DNA of 63,024 nt from DATGZX01 sp035296965 (GCA_035296965.1 DATGZX010000419.1:1-63024); one strand, 5' to 3'; shown: positions 52,386 through 60,405, numbered from the stretch's first letter. Notes: generated from the letters alone by a model not told the origin. Program-made: numbers and translations.

Positions 52386-52489
52386 GATCGAGAGCCCAGG
52401 GGTAGACATCCCCGCATTCGCGGAGGAGTGCGCGGAACAAAGCGATCTTGGCATCGGGACTTGAAGTTGATTGCGCCGGAAATTTCCAT
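52386..52489 (-). pseudogene. N-terminal scrap of a TOTE conflict-system primase, copy 2
   Basis: INFKS (frame one), then after a four-base deletion AKIALFRALLRECGDVYPWA in another frame. It aligns base by base with copy 1 at 51846-51974. The upstream flank is also shared (GCAAAGGGAATGCCGG in copy 1, GCAAAGGGACTGCCGA in copy 2), so a block including the leader was duplicated. Confidence 0.65.
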
Positions 52490-52551
52490 TGTCCGTCAGA
52501 TAGAATTCGGCGGGAAAGGGCAAAGGGACTGCCGACTCAGCGCTAATCTAG

Positions 52552-52616
52552 TGCCGGAGACAGGACTTGAACCTGCACTGCCCGTAAGGGCAACCAGGCC
52601 CTCAACCTGGTTCCGG
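52552..52616 (-). tRNA. 3' fragment of tRNA-Leu(GAG)
   Basis: Read on the minus strand: an anticodon stem CCAGG/CCTGG around loop TTGAGGG (anticodon GAG), a long variable arm TGCCCTTACGGGCA, a T arm GCAGGTTCAAGTCCTGT with the TTCAA loop, and an acceptor 3' strand CTCCGGCA. The 5' acceptor strand and D arm are absent; the bases further 5' cannot form them. So this is not a functional gene but the 3' part typically left at one end of an element that integrated into a tRNA gene. Confidence 0.75.
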
Positions 52617-52849
52617 GCTACTTCAGGTACATTGGAGCAGGGTAGGGGTCACGTTGGAAATTCCAGGTTGTCAATGAGATGCGGCCATTCCGCATCACTG
52701 TCACATTCTAGTCACGTGGCTGCCGCACGGCCAATTCTGCCCCCCAACTGCCCCCCAGCCTGGTTCACGTCTCTGGACAACCACGAGAAGCAGCACATCC
52801 GGTCAGACATCCCCATCTGCAGGGCGGATTTCCCGTCTATCTGCTTGGC
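52617..52849. other. non-coding sequence beside the tRNA scar
   Basis: No supported gene. The first 100 bases next to the tRNA fragment should be the junction of the putative integrated element. Confidence 0.35.
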
Positions 52850-53164
52850 CTATTCAGGAGCGTGGGACTTGCTCTCGTGGAATTGCGTGCTCGCATGCTG
52901 AACCTCCTGGGATTTGTCTGGGCTGGCGGCGCAAGCGTGAGCAGGACCCGTGGCTGAACCTTTCCCCAAATACGCACCAGGGTTCGCCGTAAGGAAGAAT
53001 TTCTCGCGGGAGCGGTCAACGACGAACTCGGGATGCTTGGACAAGAATTCCGCCACTGCTTCTGCCGGGCCAAGTCCATGATCCGGACTGACAGGATGAC
53101 CGTTGACGTTGGTATCTTCGACGATCAGATAGTTGGCCTCGGTCGCAAAGGAGTGGCATCGGGT
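52850..53164 (-). pseudogene. C-terminal remnant of a CmcI-family protein
   Basis: The frame opens after a stop near 53166 and reads HSFATEANYLIVEDTNVNGH, then GPAEAVAEFLSKHPEFVVDR, then SREKFFLTANPGAYLGKG. YLIVEDTN.NGHP and FxVDRSREKFxLTxNP are signatures of the cephalosporin hydroxylase (CmcI) / rhamnosyl O-methyltransferase family. The N-terminal Rossmann part with the SAM site is missing. An internal ATG at 53056 would give only 68 residues, not a working enzyme. Confidence 0.7.
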
Positions 53165-53541
53165 TCATATTGCCCACGACTGTACCAAAACTGTACTAAT
53201 TCACGCGTGGCTGGCACAGGTCAGACGGACCAAAAACCACCGCCGATGGAGAGCAAGTAAATCCGATTTCCTGGCGCTAGCACCCGCCGCATCGTCTCAA
53301 CAACGTCGAGACAATGCTGGAGGCCGCCTTGCAATGTTTTGACCTCTCCAAGCCGCGGCTTCCTGCCGCGCCTTGGAGCCTGCGGCCAAAACATTGGGGC
53401 GACGGGCGGCGGCGGCCATAGTGAGCGTGTGCGTCCGGCACCATGCCAGCTCACTTCCGTGCGAGCCGAGAAATATGCCCCTTCTCTTTGCTTGGCACAA
53501 AGCCATCGCTGTGGTAGGGTCAAGGCAAAGGAGCATTGGAT
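53165..53541. other. degenerate stretch before the first TA pair
   Basis: A minus-strand frame (53221-53553) includes GGLQHCLDVVETMRRVLAPG and NRIYLLSIGGG, which faintly resembles methyltransferase text but lacks a start and is followed by a stop. I regard the segment as decayed coding DNA. AAAGGAG at 53527-53533 is the ribosome site for the 53542 gene. Confidence 0.4.
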
Positions 53542-53835
53542 ATGACCATTCACCTACCCGAGGACTTGGAACGATTCGTCCAGGCAAAAGTGCAAAGTGG
53601 ACGCTTTGCGTCGGAGGACGATGCTATCAGCGAAGCCGTGCGGTTACTCCGACTGGCTGAGGATCGGACTGGTGCCAAAGTCGGGGGAGAGACATCTTCC
53701 GCGGAGCCCGCCTGGCAACGACTCGTGAAAGCCGTGGGTACTATTCCCGACGCGGTTTTTGATCGGATTCCCGCTGACGGTTCTGCGCAACTAGACCACT
53801 ACATCTACGGCAGCCCTAGGCATCCAAACTCATGA
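53542..53835 (+). CDS. CopG/ParD-like antitoxin
   Basis: 97 aa from ATG 53542 with a perfect AAAGGAG site. The N-terminal half is a ribbon-helix-helix fold: MTIHLPEDLERFVQAKVQSG, then DDAISEAVRLLRLAED. The C-terminal tail (WQRLVKAVGTIPDAVFDRIP, DGSAQLDHYIYG) fits the toxin-wrapping part of PIN-linked antitoxins. Its stop overlaps the start of the PIN gene (ATGA), a classic TA arrangement. Role: binds and silences the toxin, and autoregulates the promoter. Confidence 0.82.
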   Translation: MTIHLPEDLERFVQAKVQSGRFASEDDAISEAVRLLRLAEDRTGAKVGGETSSAEPAWQRLVKAVGTIPDAVFDRIPADGSAQLDHYIYGSPRHPNS

Positions 53836-54239
53836 CGCGAGTCTTTGCGGATGCCGTTTACTGGGTGGCCCTTGCCCATCGCAAGGATCAGTGGCACGAA
53901 AAAGCCTTGCAGGTCAGCCAGCGACTCGGCCCGGTTACAATCGTCACGACCGACGAGGTGTTGAATGAATTCCTGGCGTTCTTCAGTGATTACGGAAGCG
54001 AATTGCGACTGGTGACCGCCAGGACAGTCCGTGAGCTGTTCATGGATATGATGGTGCAGGTGATTCCTCAATCCCGCCAGACTTTCCTTGCGGGACTCGC
54101 CCTTTACGAGGCCCGGCCCGACAAGTCGTATAGCCTGACCGATTGCATCTCCATGTCCACCATGCGCGGCCAGGAGATCACGGAAGTTTTGACGCACGAC
54201 ATGCATTTCACTCAGGAAGGATTCACTATTCTGCTTTGA
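53832..54239 (+). CDS. PIN-domain toxin (VapC-like)
   Basis: 135 aa; ATGA overlap with the antitoxin. PIN motifs: RVFADAVYWVALAH (first Asp), TTDEVLNEFLAFF (Glu), KSYSLTDCISM (third acid, D) and LTHDMHFTQEGF (fourth acid). These form the metal site of the ribonuclease. VapC-type toxins cut tRNA or rRNA. The pair lies next to a two-helix membrane protein / aminotransferase-fold module and near a tRNA scar, so it may stabilise the island. Confidence 0.85.
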   Translation: MTRVFADAVYWVALAHRKDQWHEKALQVSQRLGPVTIVTTDEVLNEFLAFFSDYGSELRLVTARTVRELFMDMMVQVIPQSRQTFLAGLALYEARPDKSYSLTDCISMSTMRGQEITEVLTHDMHFTQEGFTILL

Positions 54240-54474
54240 CAGGACGGCGGCATCGAATCGTGACAATAATTCATACAACGACGCAACTGCCATTCAAGTT
54301 TTGCGGCTAGCCCAAGCATTCATCGCGAACCATCCTTATTCGGCAAAAGATATTTGTGGAATATCGCGGCAGTGATGGGTCCCACGGCGAGTAGTGGGCC
54401 ATTCGAATGGTGTATCTCGATGTCTCTCCTCGTCAGACTTGCCTTTACGTCTGCCTTACCGTAGTCTGCGAAGC

Positions 54475-55392
54475 ATGTTACGCGATTCCAGGCCACAATC
54501 TCGCTCGGTTCTCCTGAGTTTCAAGTTTCTGGGAACCGCGATGCTCGGCTCCCTCGCCATGGCGCTCGTCTGCGCCCTGGCGCCGCTTTCCGCCCAGATC
54601 GCCGTCCTTGGTGCCTTAATCAGTATTCTCGGGGGACTCTTCGTCAGCTACATGGAACAAGAAGCCGAACGCGAGCGGCATCGCAACGAGATGCTTGAAA
54701 AACTCGCTATCCCTCTCGCTCTTGCCTCCGAACATGACCTTTACGAGCAGTACCTCGCCATCTGCCACGGTCTTATGGAGTTAGCTCAACAAACCGATCT
54801 GATTCTACGGGACATCGCTCTTTTGAAACTCGCGTCTCTCGCTGGCCAGATCGAGTCCCTGGCGGGTGGTTCTGTCGTTTTCGCTGGAACCGAAACATGG
54901 CGAACCGTTTACGAAAAGATCCTTCGCAGTCCTGACATCAAGGAATACCGCTCGATTTCTTGGGTCCGTTGCAAGGATTATTGGCAAGACGCTCCAGGCC
55001 GCCAAAGCATGCAAATCAACTTCGATTCTGCACATCGCGGGCTCCACATCGAGCGCATCATCATTCTGCCGCACGATCTTTGGCCCAAGGGGCGGCATTT
55101 GCCCTTGGAAGAAATTTTGCCGTGGATCCAACAGCAACATGACCATGGCATTTGGATCTTGCTCGTTCACGAGTCCGACCTTTCTTCCGAGACGGACCTC
55201 CTCGTTGACCTCGGGATTTATGGCGATCGTGCGATGGGAGTTCAGGAAGTTGATGAGCGGGCGCGCACCTTACGTTTCGTCCTTCAGTTTGATCCCCAAG
55301 CGATCCGGCTCGCGAAGGATCGCTGGGAGCGACTCGCACTTTACGCCACCTCCTTCCGGAGCCTACTGGATCAATCCCCTGCCAACGGGTAA
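54475..55392 (+). CDS. two-helix membrane protein with unknown cytoplasmic domain
   Basis: 305 aa if ATG 54475 (MLRDSRPQSRSVLLSF) is used; an upstream in-frame start at 54394 would add 27 residues, and neither has a strong ribosome site. Two membrane helices, FLGTAMLGSLAMALVCAL (about 17-34) and IAVLGALISILGGLFVSYM (about 42-60), form a hairpin. The rest is a long coiled helix (EAERERHRNEMLEKL) and an alpha/beta domain: GTETWRTVYEKILRSP, SISWVRCKDYWQDAPG, ERIIILPHDLW, WIQQQHDHGIWILLVHESDL, LVDLGIYGDRAMGVQEVDER. I do not recognise it; a PLD-like/sensor fold is a guess. It ends 31 bases before the PLP-enzyme gene. Confidence 0.75.
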   Translation: MLRDSRPQSRSVLLSFKFLGTAMLGSLAMALVCALAPLSAQIAVLGALISILGGLFVSYMEQEAERERHRNEMLEKLAIPLALASEHDLYEQYLAICHGLMELAQQTDLILRDIALLKLASLAGQIESLAGGSVVFAGTETWRTVYEKILRSPDIKEYRSISWVRCKDYWQDAPGRQSMQINFDSAHRGLHIERIIILPHDLWPKGRHLPLEEILPWIQQQHDHGIWILLVHESDLSSETDLLVDLGIYGDRAMGVQEVDERARTLRFVLQFDPQAIRLAKDRWERLALYATSFRSLLDQSPANG

Positions 55393-55422
55393 TATTGTCC
55401 CAGCTGGTTGGAGGACGCTTTC

Positions 55423-56649
55423 ATGCACCCGGATTTGCTCTATCTCGATACGGCCCGAGTGGGCCGCATGTCCCGTTCCGCTCAGGCGGCTCATTTGGAC
55501 TACGCTCGGCTGGCCACCGACGAGGGAGGCTCTCTGTTCTTCGAGCGCTTCTTGCGCCAAGGCGTCGATTCGTCCCCCGCGAAGATACATGAGTTCTACC
55601 CAGGATTAGCAACTTGGCGTGGTATCGGCCAACTCAAGCATTCACTGCGCGCTCTGGCAAGTGGCCGACGAGACCTCCCGGTGCTCCTTGCCAACCGGTG
55701 CGCTGCGCTGATGAGGTTCGCCTCGAGGCTGCTCTTCCATCCCTGCCGGAATGTCCTGGTGACAGACCTTGGCTGGCCCGCATATCACTCCATTCTCGAA
55801 GCTGAAGCACAGCGTGCCTCACGAAGCGTCACGACCGTTCACATATGCCAGGCCATTCTCAGTCGCCATTTAACGGAGGATGAACTGATCCAACGCCTCC
55901 GCAATGAATTCCTCGATCAAGGTTGCGACGGGCTCTTCCTTTCGGCAGTAAGCAATCTGGGCGTTCGCCTCCCGGTCGAGCGGATCGTGCGGGCCATTGA
56001 GGCCACAAGCGAAGTGCGATTAATTGTCATCGACGGCGCGCAGGACTTCTGCCACGCGTCCTCGGACTTAAGAAACGAGTACTCCGATCTCTACCTTGCG
56101 GGCAGCCACAAATGGCTCAAGGCCCATCACCCCATGGGCGTTGCTTTCTACGGTAAACGCCGCTCGAGTTCGTTCATCGAGACCGGTCTTGATCATTTGC
56201 TAGCAACTGGAGAACTGGACGACCCGCTTCTCCGCTTCTCGCGGCAACTGGAGACCTGCAGTTTGGATGGCACCTCGGAGACCGTGAGCCTCGCTTCTCT
56301 TTTCTCCTGTCAGGGAGCCGCGAACGATATCTTGTCGGACATCGAGTATTCAGCTCATGGTCTCGCCCAGCTCGTGAACACGTCAGACGCGGCGGCTGAT
56401 GTCGCTCGGGTTTCAGGTTGGTACCCTCTCCGACCTGAAGCAAGCTTCCGAAGTGGAATTCTACTCCTCGAAGCCGAGAAAGCCGCGACAAAACTCGCCT
56501 CGGCAGAAGCACTCCGCTCAGGGTTCTACGAGAAGGGGATCGCGCTCACGGCTTACGACAACGGTATCATTCGGCTCTCGGTTCCAGAGCATGGGTGGAA
56601 ACCGGGCGATTTGGACCGACTTGGCGGTGCCTTGCAGTCGATTTTCTGA
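55423..56649 (+). CDS. class V aminotransferase-fold (PLP) protein
   Basis: 408 aa from ATG 55423, with GGAGG 8 bases upstream. Fold-type I PLP enzyme of the class V branch: LYLDTARVGRMSRSAQAAHL at the start, VIDGAQDFCHASSDL with the PLP-binding Asp and Gln/His, and AGSHKWLKAHHPMGVAFYG with the Schiff-base Lys in SHKW. The C-terminal small domain ends GIIRLSVPEHGWKPGDL. No cysteine-desulfurase loop Cys is evident, so it may be an aminotransferase or lyase on an unknown substrate. Close spacing to the two-helix membrane protein suggests the two act together. Confidence 0.8.
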   Translation: MHPDLLYLDTARVGRMSRSAQAAHLDYARLATDEGGSLFFERFLRQGVDSSPAKIHEFYPGLATWRGIGQLKHSLRALASGRRDLPVLLANRCAALMRFASRLLFHPCRNVLVTDLGWPAYHSILEAEAQRASRSVTTVHICQAILSRHLTEDELIQRLRNEFLDQGCDGLFLSAVSNLGVRLPVERIVRAIEATSEVRLIVIDGAQDFCHASSDLRNEYSDLYLAGSHKWLKAHHPMGVAFYGKRRSSSFIETGLDHLLATGELDDPLLRFSRQLETCSLDGTSETVSLASLFSCQGAANDILSDIEYSAHGLAQLVNTSDAAADVARVSGWYPLRPEASFRSGILLLEAEKAATKLASAEALRSGFYEKGIALTAYDNGIIRLSVPEHGWKPGDLDRLGGALQSIF

Positions 56650-56723
56650 GAGCAGAGTCGGCCTACAGCCCGGATAAGGGCTTGAGCAAGATCGCATTCA
56701 TTTCAGCTCATTGAATCACTTGA

Positions 56724-56894
56724 CTTGTTAAGAATGCCCATCGCCATTCGTTTGCTTCCAACCTTGCTGCCGCAGGCATCGACCAGCGCATCATCGACGA
56801 GTTTATGGGGCACCAAACCGAGACCATGCGGTTGCGCTACCGACATTTGTTCCCTGAGCACCGACAACAGGCGATTAAGCTAGTCTTTGGGTAG
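56724..56894 (+). pseudogene. C-terminal remnant of a tyrosine recombinase
   Basis: In frame: HRHSFASNLAAAGIDQRIID, then EFMGHQTETMRLRYRHLFPE, HRQQAIKLVFG and a stop (56892-56894). This is the second catalytic block of tyrosine integrases: the HxxR-like RHSF, the GHQ histidine and the nucleophile Tyr in LRYRHLFP. The frame is closed upstream by TGA at 56721, so the N-terminal and first catalytic Arg are gone. Confidence 0.8.
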
Positions 56895-57143
56895 GAAGCA
56901 AGGTTACTCTCTATAGCAGCGGAAGAACCCCAGATGTATGTGCTCGTGTTCCACACTCGGCGCTATCGCTACGTCAAAATCAGGCGTTGTTCGAGTCGGC
57001 TCTTGTTTTGCGCGGTCCGCAGCGTGTTTTGTATCATGCCCGATTGCAGGGCCAAACTATTTGCGACCGAGCAATAAGTAAACCAGCTAATTGAGACGCT
57101 TCTTCACTAGATTCTCTCTTCTCAAGCCTGAGTGTTTTCCGCG

Positions 57144-58196
57144 TCAGCTTCGAACAAGACCCGAGCCGTTCGCTTCAACGTTCTCGGCTACAGATGAGGT
57201 ACTCCCTTTCGATGTAGCGGGGACTGATCTGCCGAGCATTTTCCCCGCCATACCGAAGAGCCGATCAACCACAAAGTCGTTCGCCTTCTTGCTCAGGGAG
57301 TCCCAGAATTTGCAGACAAGAATCGATCCAATAGTTCCGAAAACAGTGAATCCGCCAACCATTTGTATAGGCCAGGAGATCCATGCGACCAATCGCCAGG
57401 TGTTCTGCCCCTCAAATACAGATTTGTCCTTTCTAGATTCCGACTGGACTGACTCAGTTGCTGGCCCGATTGCCAGCACTAAAGGTTCCGCCGCACGCCG
57501 TCCGAGTTCGGTTTTTTCATATTCCCTGGCCGCCAGAATTGCGTCCTGAAATGCGATTGCGGCCGGGTCTTTCCTGCCCAGCCGTAGCTGAATGTTTCCA
57601 ACTCTGGCGAGCCACGGCGCCCGAAGGGATGGATTTGCAATTTCTTTTGCCACTTTGTGGGCAAGTCCCATGTCTTCAGGGCTTTGTTTGGTCAACCTCT
57701 CAATTGAAGCGACCAGCGCCGCCCGTAATTCGTCTGCGCAGTTATCGCATTTGATGGCGGAGACTAGCTTGACTGCTTCGCTTGTCTCTCCGGCCGCAAG
57801 CATCTCGTTAGCTACGTCCAAATAACACTGGTGGATGGGATCACGAGTCCAAGGAGAATTTAAGGAAGGGTGGTCGTCTGGAGTTGGCCAGCGCGTGGAT
57901 TGATACGATCTGGCAGGTGGAGAAGCCGTTTCCCAATTCGAACCATGAAAATCGGAGGTAGATTGGTTAGCTTGGCTCGCTTGGTCCTCAACGTGGCGAA
58001 TGAACAAAATGAATAGTCCGACCAGCAGGCCGATTGCAGCTCCGTAAATACCGCGCCGCAGTGTCCTTGACTTTAAAAATTGGACAATGAGTTTCACGAC
58101 CTTGCTCCTTCTACTCACGTGCACGGATGCGAGACGGAAAGCGTTGTCCTTCTCCTTATTGTATTCGCGAATCGGCACCGTCGATTTAGAGGGCAT
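57144..58196 (-). CDS. two-pass membrane protein with helical repeats, unknown function
   Basis: 350 aa from ATG 58196 (MPSKSTVPIREYNKEKDNAF). Membrane helix 1 at about 48-68 (IYGAAIGLLVGLFILFI) and helix 2 at about 275-298 (WPIQMVGGFTVFGTIGSILV). Between them is a helical part with TPR-like spacing (YLDVANEMLAAGETSEAVKL, LAHKVAKEIANPSLRAPWL, VGNIQLRLGRKDPAAIAFQD). The C-terminal basic-and-Ser-rich tail is cytoplasmic if the helical domain is outside. It lies between the two integrase remnants, so it may be cargo of the decaying element. Confidence 0.6.
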   Translation of the reverse strand: MPSKSTVPIREYNKEKDNAFRLASVHVSRRSKVVKLIVQFLKSRTLRRGIYGAAIGLLVGLFILFIRHVEDQASQANQSTSDFHGSNWETASPPARSYQSTRWPTPDDHPSLNSPWTRDPIHQCYLDVANEMLAAGETSEAVKLVSAIKCDNCADELRAALVASIERLTKQSPEDMGLAHKVAKEIANPSLRAPWLARVGNIQLRLGRKDPAAIAFQDAILAAREYEKTELGRRAAEPLVLAIGPATESVQSESRKDKSVFEGQNTWRLVAWISWPIQMVGGFTVFGTIGSILVCKFWDSLSKKANDFVVDRLFGMAGKMLGRSVPATSKGSTSSVAENVEANGSGLVRS

Positions 58197-58422
58197 GAAG
58201 CCAGAGAGCCGAAGACTTTACAGCCAATCGAACTATGGATCGCGGGTCGTAACGTCGAGATCAGGAGATCAACGCGACACACGAGAAGAAACCTCGGGAA
58301 TGCTCCTTAAGTTTCCAGGTGTGCGCGCAGCCACCTCGGTTAAGCTGCTTTCTCGCTTAGACTTACACAGTTCACCCCTGGACTATACCGCCAGGTCGTT
58401 GCCTTCCTGGTCGCGTGACGCC

Positions 58423-58698
58423 CCCTCTCTACGGGTAGGATTACACGCCCTCATCGTTCTGGCCGTCGCCACGGGGATGCGTCAGGGCGAGCTATTCGCG
58501 TTGCAGTAGCGCGATATCGACCTGTCGGCCGGCATTATTTCCGTACAGCGGACCTTGGAAGAGATTAGCGGCAAGCTACGCGAGAAGGAGCCGAAGTCCG
58601 CGGCCGGCAGACGACGCATATAACTGCCACGATTCGCTATTGCGGTGATGGAGGCCCACCAGAAGCTTATGGAGGCCGAGAGACGCCTCGGCTGCTAG
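58423..58698 (+). pseudogene. tyrosine recombinase catalytic fragment with in-frame stops
   Basis: Frame: GLHALIVLAVATGMRQGELF ALQ, stop (TAG 58507), RDIDLSAGIISVQRTLEEI ... SAAGRRRI, stop (TAA 58621), LPRFAIAVMEAHQKLMEAER, stop (TAG 58696). The ATGMRQGELFAL motif is the first catalytic Arg block of phage-type integrases. The TAG at 58507 sits where family members have Trp (one G to A change). This is a different integrase, or the other half, from the fragment at 56724. It cannot make an active recombinase. Confidence 0.8.
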
Positions 58699-59132
58699 TG
58701 CGAGGAGGTTGAAGCCGTCAGCCACGGGTTGATGACCATCACCCCGGTGCTTGCGAAGTCCCCCGTGTTCCGGGTTACGACATGCAGGCCGTGCCGGAGG
58801 GATGTCGCTGCAATCAGACCGTCCGCCGCAGGAACGTTGTCTCCCTTTTTTCGGGCCGAAGCGGTCAGTTCTCCCCAAATCTCAGCCGTTTCCTGATCGA
58901 CTACCAAAACCCGTTCTCTGAATTGCGTCGACAGGCCGACAAGCCATCTGCTTAAGGATCGCTTCTTGGCTCCATCCGGCAGCAGGGCGACACCTTTGGT
59001 AATCTCGCCGATAGTGATGACGCTAAGGAAAAGTGAAGCAGAGGGAAGGGCGCTAACAAACGCATTCACGGAAGCCGCTCCGTCGGGCTTTCGGAGCTCG
59101 GTCAAAATGCAAGTGTCGAGCAGAACCCTCAC
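58695..59132 (-). CDS. PIN-domain toxin (VapC-like)
   Basis: 145 aa. Start ATG 59132 overlaps the antitoxin stop (ATGA). PIN acids: LLDTCILTELRKP (Asp), VITIGEITKG (Glu), AADGLIAATSLRHGLHVVTR (Asp) and NTGDF (Asp). Typical VapC length of 130-145. The 3' end touches the integrase remnant. Expected to be a metal-dependent RNase held by the Phd/YefM-like partner at 59129. Confidence 0.88.
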   Translation of the reverse strand: MRVLLDTCILTELRKPDGAASVNAFVSALPSASLFLSVITIGEITKGVALLPDGAKKRSLSRWLVGLSTQFRERVLVVDQETAEIWGELTASARKKGDNVPAADGLIAATSLRHGLHVVTRNTGDFASTGVMVINPWLTASTSSH

Positions 59133-59368
59133 AAAGCAATGTCGCGACCAGGACTATTATCGCGGGACAGGTCAAGGCCCTCGAAACTCTCCCCCTGCAT
59201 CAAATACTGTTTGAAATCCAGGCTGCGACCCGCCAGACGGTTATATTCCTCCCTGGAGACGACCACTACCTCATCCTTGCGTCGCCGCACCCATTGCGGG
59301 CCTTCCTTGAGCGCCCTGTTGATTACTTCACTGAAGCGGGTTTTTGCATCCGCAAGCTGCCATTCCAT
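59129..59368 (-). CDS. Phd/YefM-like antitoxin
   Basis: 79 aa from ATG 59368 (MEWQLADAKTRFSEVINRAL); the frame to 59536 is spurious because the operator lies at 59380-59398. Phd/YefM fold: AKTRFSEVINRALKEGPQ, then VRRRKDEVVVVSREEYNRLA with the conserved strand, and a toxin-binding tail (DFKQYLMQGESFEGLDLSRD). It overlaps the PIN gene by four bases. It binds its own promoter through the N-terminal part. Confidence 0.85.
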   Translation of the reverse strand: MEWQLADAKTRFSEVINRALKEGPQWVRRRKDEVVVVSREEYNRLAGRSLDFKQYLMQGESFEGLDLSRDNSPGRDIAL

Positions 59369-59379
59369 ACTACATCTCA

Positions 59380-59398
59380 CATCTACATTATCTAGATG
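59380..59398 (-). promoter_or_regulatory. probable operator of the 59129-59368 antitoxin
   Basis: Inverted repeat CATCTA-7-TAGATG, 11 bases upstream of the antitoxin start and overlapping TAGATAAT-like promoter sequence. Position and dyad are as expected for Phd/YefM autoregulation. Confidence 0.55.
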
Positions 59399-59624
59399 AC
59401 AGTAGCACGGTTGCTGGCCTAGCGCAATCACTTTAACAGACAGCATAGCTGTAAATCGAGTCGCGGCTGGCATACGCGAATCGTCAGGGGGACAAATAGC
59501 GTGAAAGGAATGGTGACTATTATCGTGAAAGATCACAGTCGCGCTGACTCAACCGGCACCCATGAGAGCCAAATAGCGGCGAGAGAAGAGTGCCATTTAT
59601 CGCCGAGCCCTCCAATGCAACCTA

Positions 59625-59652
59625 TTGAGATACAACAATAAAGCCGTATAAT
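59625..59652 (+). promoter_or_regulatory. consensus-like sigma-70 promoter facing a PIN toxin gene
   Basis: TTGAGA (59625-59630), 16-base spacer, then TATAAT (59647-59652). It points rightward with no plus-strand gene after it, into the 3' end of the minus-strand toxin at 59705, so it could drive an antisense RNA. Confidence 0.4.
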
Positions 59653-59704
59653 GTATGTTATGGACGATTTTGCATGCAGAACGCGACCAGCTACGCGAAG
59701 ACAG

Positions 59705-60133
59705 CTATTGCCCGAGGCCAGGGATCAGCTTAAGCGACTTGTTTTTCTTGTAGCGGTACACGGAGAAGTCACGGTAATCGAGCGTGAACACCGTGTCGAT
59801 GTTCTCCCGTTCGGCCAGATAGACCAGGCTGGCATCAGCCAGCTGCGCTCCGAGTCTGCGGTATCGATTTAGAAAACCTTCCAGCCACGGCAGCGCCTCA
59901 TCCCCCAACCGCGACAGCGACCAGACTCCCTCGGCGAAACCGCGAAACAACCCCTGCACTGCAGCCGGGTCGCGCCGCACCAACCATAGTGACTCCGTCA
60001 GCACCGGCCATGATGTCCAAAGCGGCGGCTGCAAATCCGCCAATGCCGCCACGCAGCGCTCATGCTGCGCGTCGTCCCGAGACACGATCGCAACCATAGG
60101 CCCGGCGTCGAGAAGCACTCCGCGCCTTTTCAC
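59705..60133 (-). CDS. PIN-domain toxin (VapC-like)
   Basis: 142 aa from GTG 60133, GTGA overlap with the antitoxin stop. PIN motifs: VLLDAGPMVAIVSRDD (first Asp), TSWPVLTESLWLVR (Glu), LADASLVYLAERENID (Asp) and VFTLDYRDFSVY (Asp). Normal VapC length. A separate pair from those at 53.8 and 58.7 kb, with a ribbon-helix-helix partner at 60130. A consensus-like promoter faces it from 59625. Confidence 0.87.
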   Translation of the reverse strand: MKRRGVLLDAGPMVAIVSRDDAQHERCVAALADLQPPLWTSWPVLTESLWLVRRDPAAVQGLFRGFAEGVWSLSRLGDEALPWLEGFLNRYRRLGAQLADASLVYLAERENIDTVFTLDYRDFSVYRYKKNKSLKLIPGLGQ

Positions 60134-60378
60134 CGGCCGAATCCCTCGAAATGCTCTTTGTTCGTGCTCAGATCAGGCGGCAGCCCCTTAGCGCAGCCGA
60201 TGACTCCGGCTTGCTGCGCCAGCGCCAGGACACTTTTATCCTGGCGCTGACCTGCGAAATACGCCGTGAGCGCTTCCCGCACCACCTCCGACTCGTTCTT
60301 GCCGGCGGCCCGCGCCGCTTCGCGCAACCGCCGTTCGGTCTCCGCGTCCAGGCGGACACTGATTTTTGTGTTGTCCAT
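60130..60378 (-). CDS. ribbon-helix-helix antitoxin
   Basis: 82 aa from ATG 60378 (MDNTKISVRLDAETERRLRE); upstream codons to 60423 belong to the operator region. RHH layout: strand ISVRLD, helices ETERRLREAARAAGKNESE and VVREALTAYFAGQ. The C-terminal tail is polar, for toxin binding. It overlaps the PIN gene by four bases and sits 28 bases downstream of a 9-bp-arm palindrome that probably is its binding site. Confidence 0.85.
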   Translation of the reverse strand: MDNTKISVRLDAETERRLREAARAAGKNESEVVREALTAYFAGQRQDKSVLALAQQAGVIGCAKGLPPDLSTNKEHFEGFGR

Positions 60379-60405
60379 AGTTCCGTCCCCCTTCCAATAA
60401 GCATC

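Noticed and set aside
52552..52640. complete tRNA-Leu gene
   Set aside because: No 5' acceptor strand or D arm can be built from the adjacent bases.
55423..56649. dnd/phosphorothioation cysteine desulfurase (DndA)
   Set aside because: No catalytic Cys loop visible and no dndB-E genes nearby.
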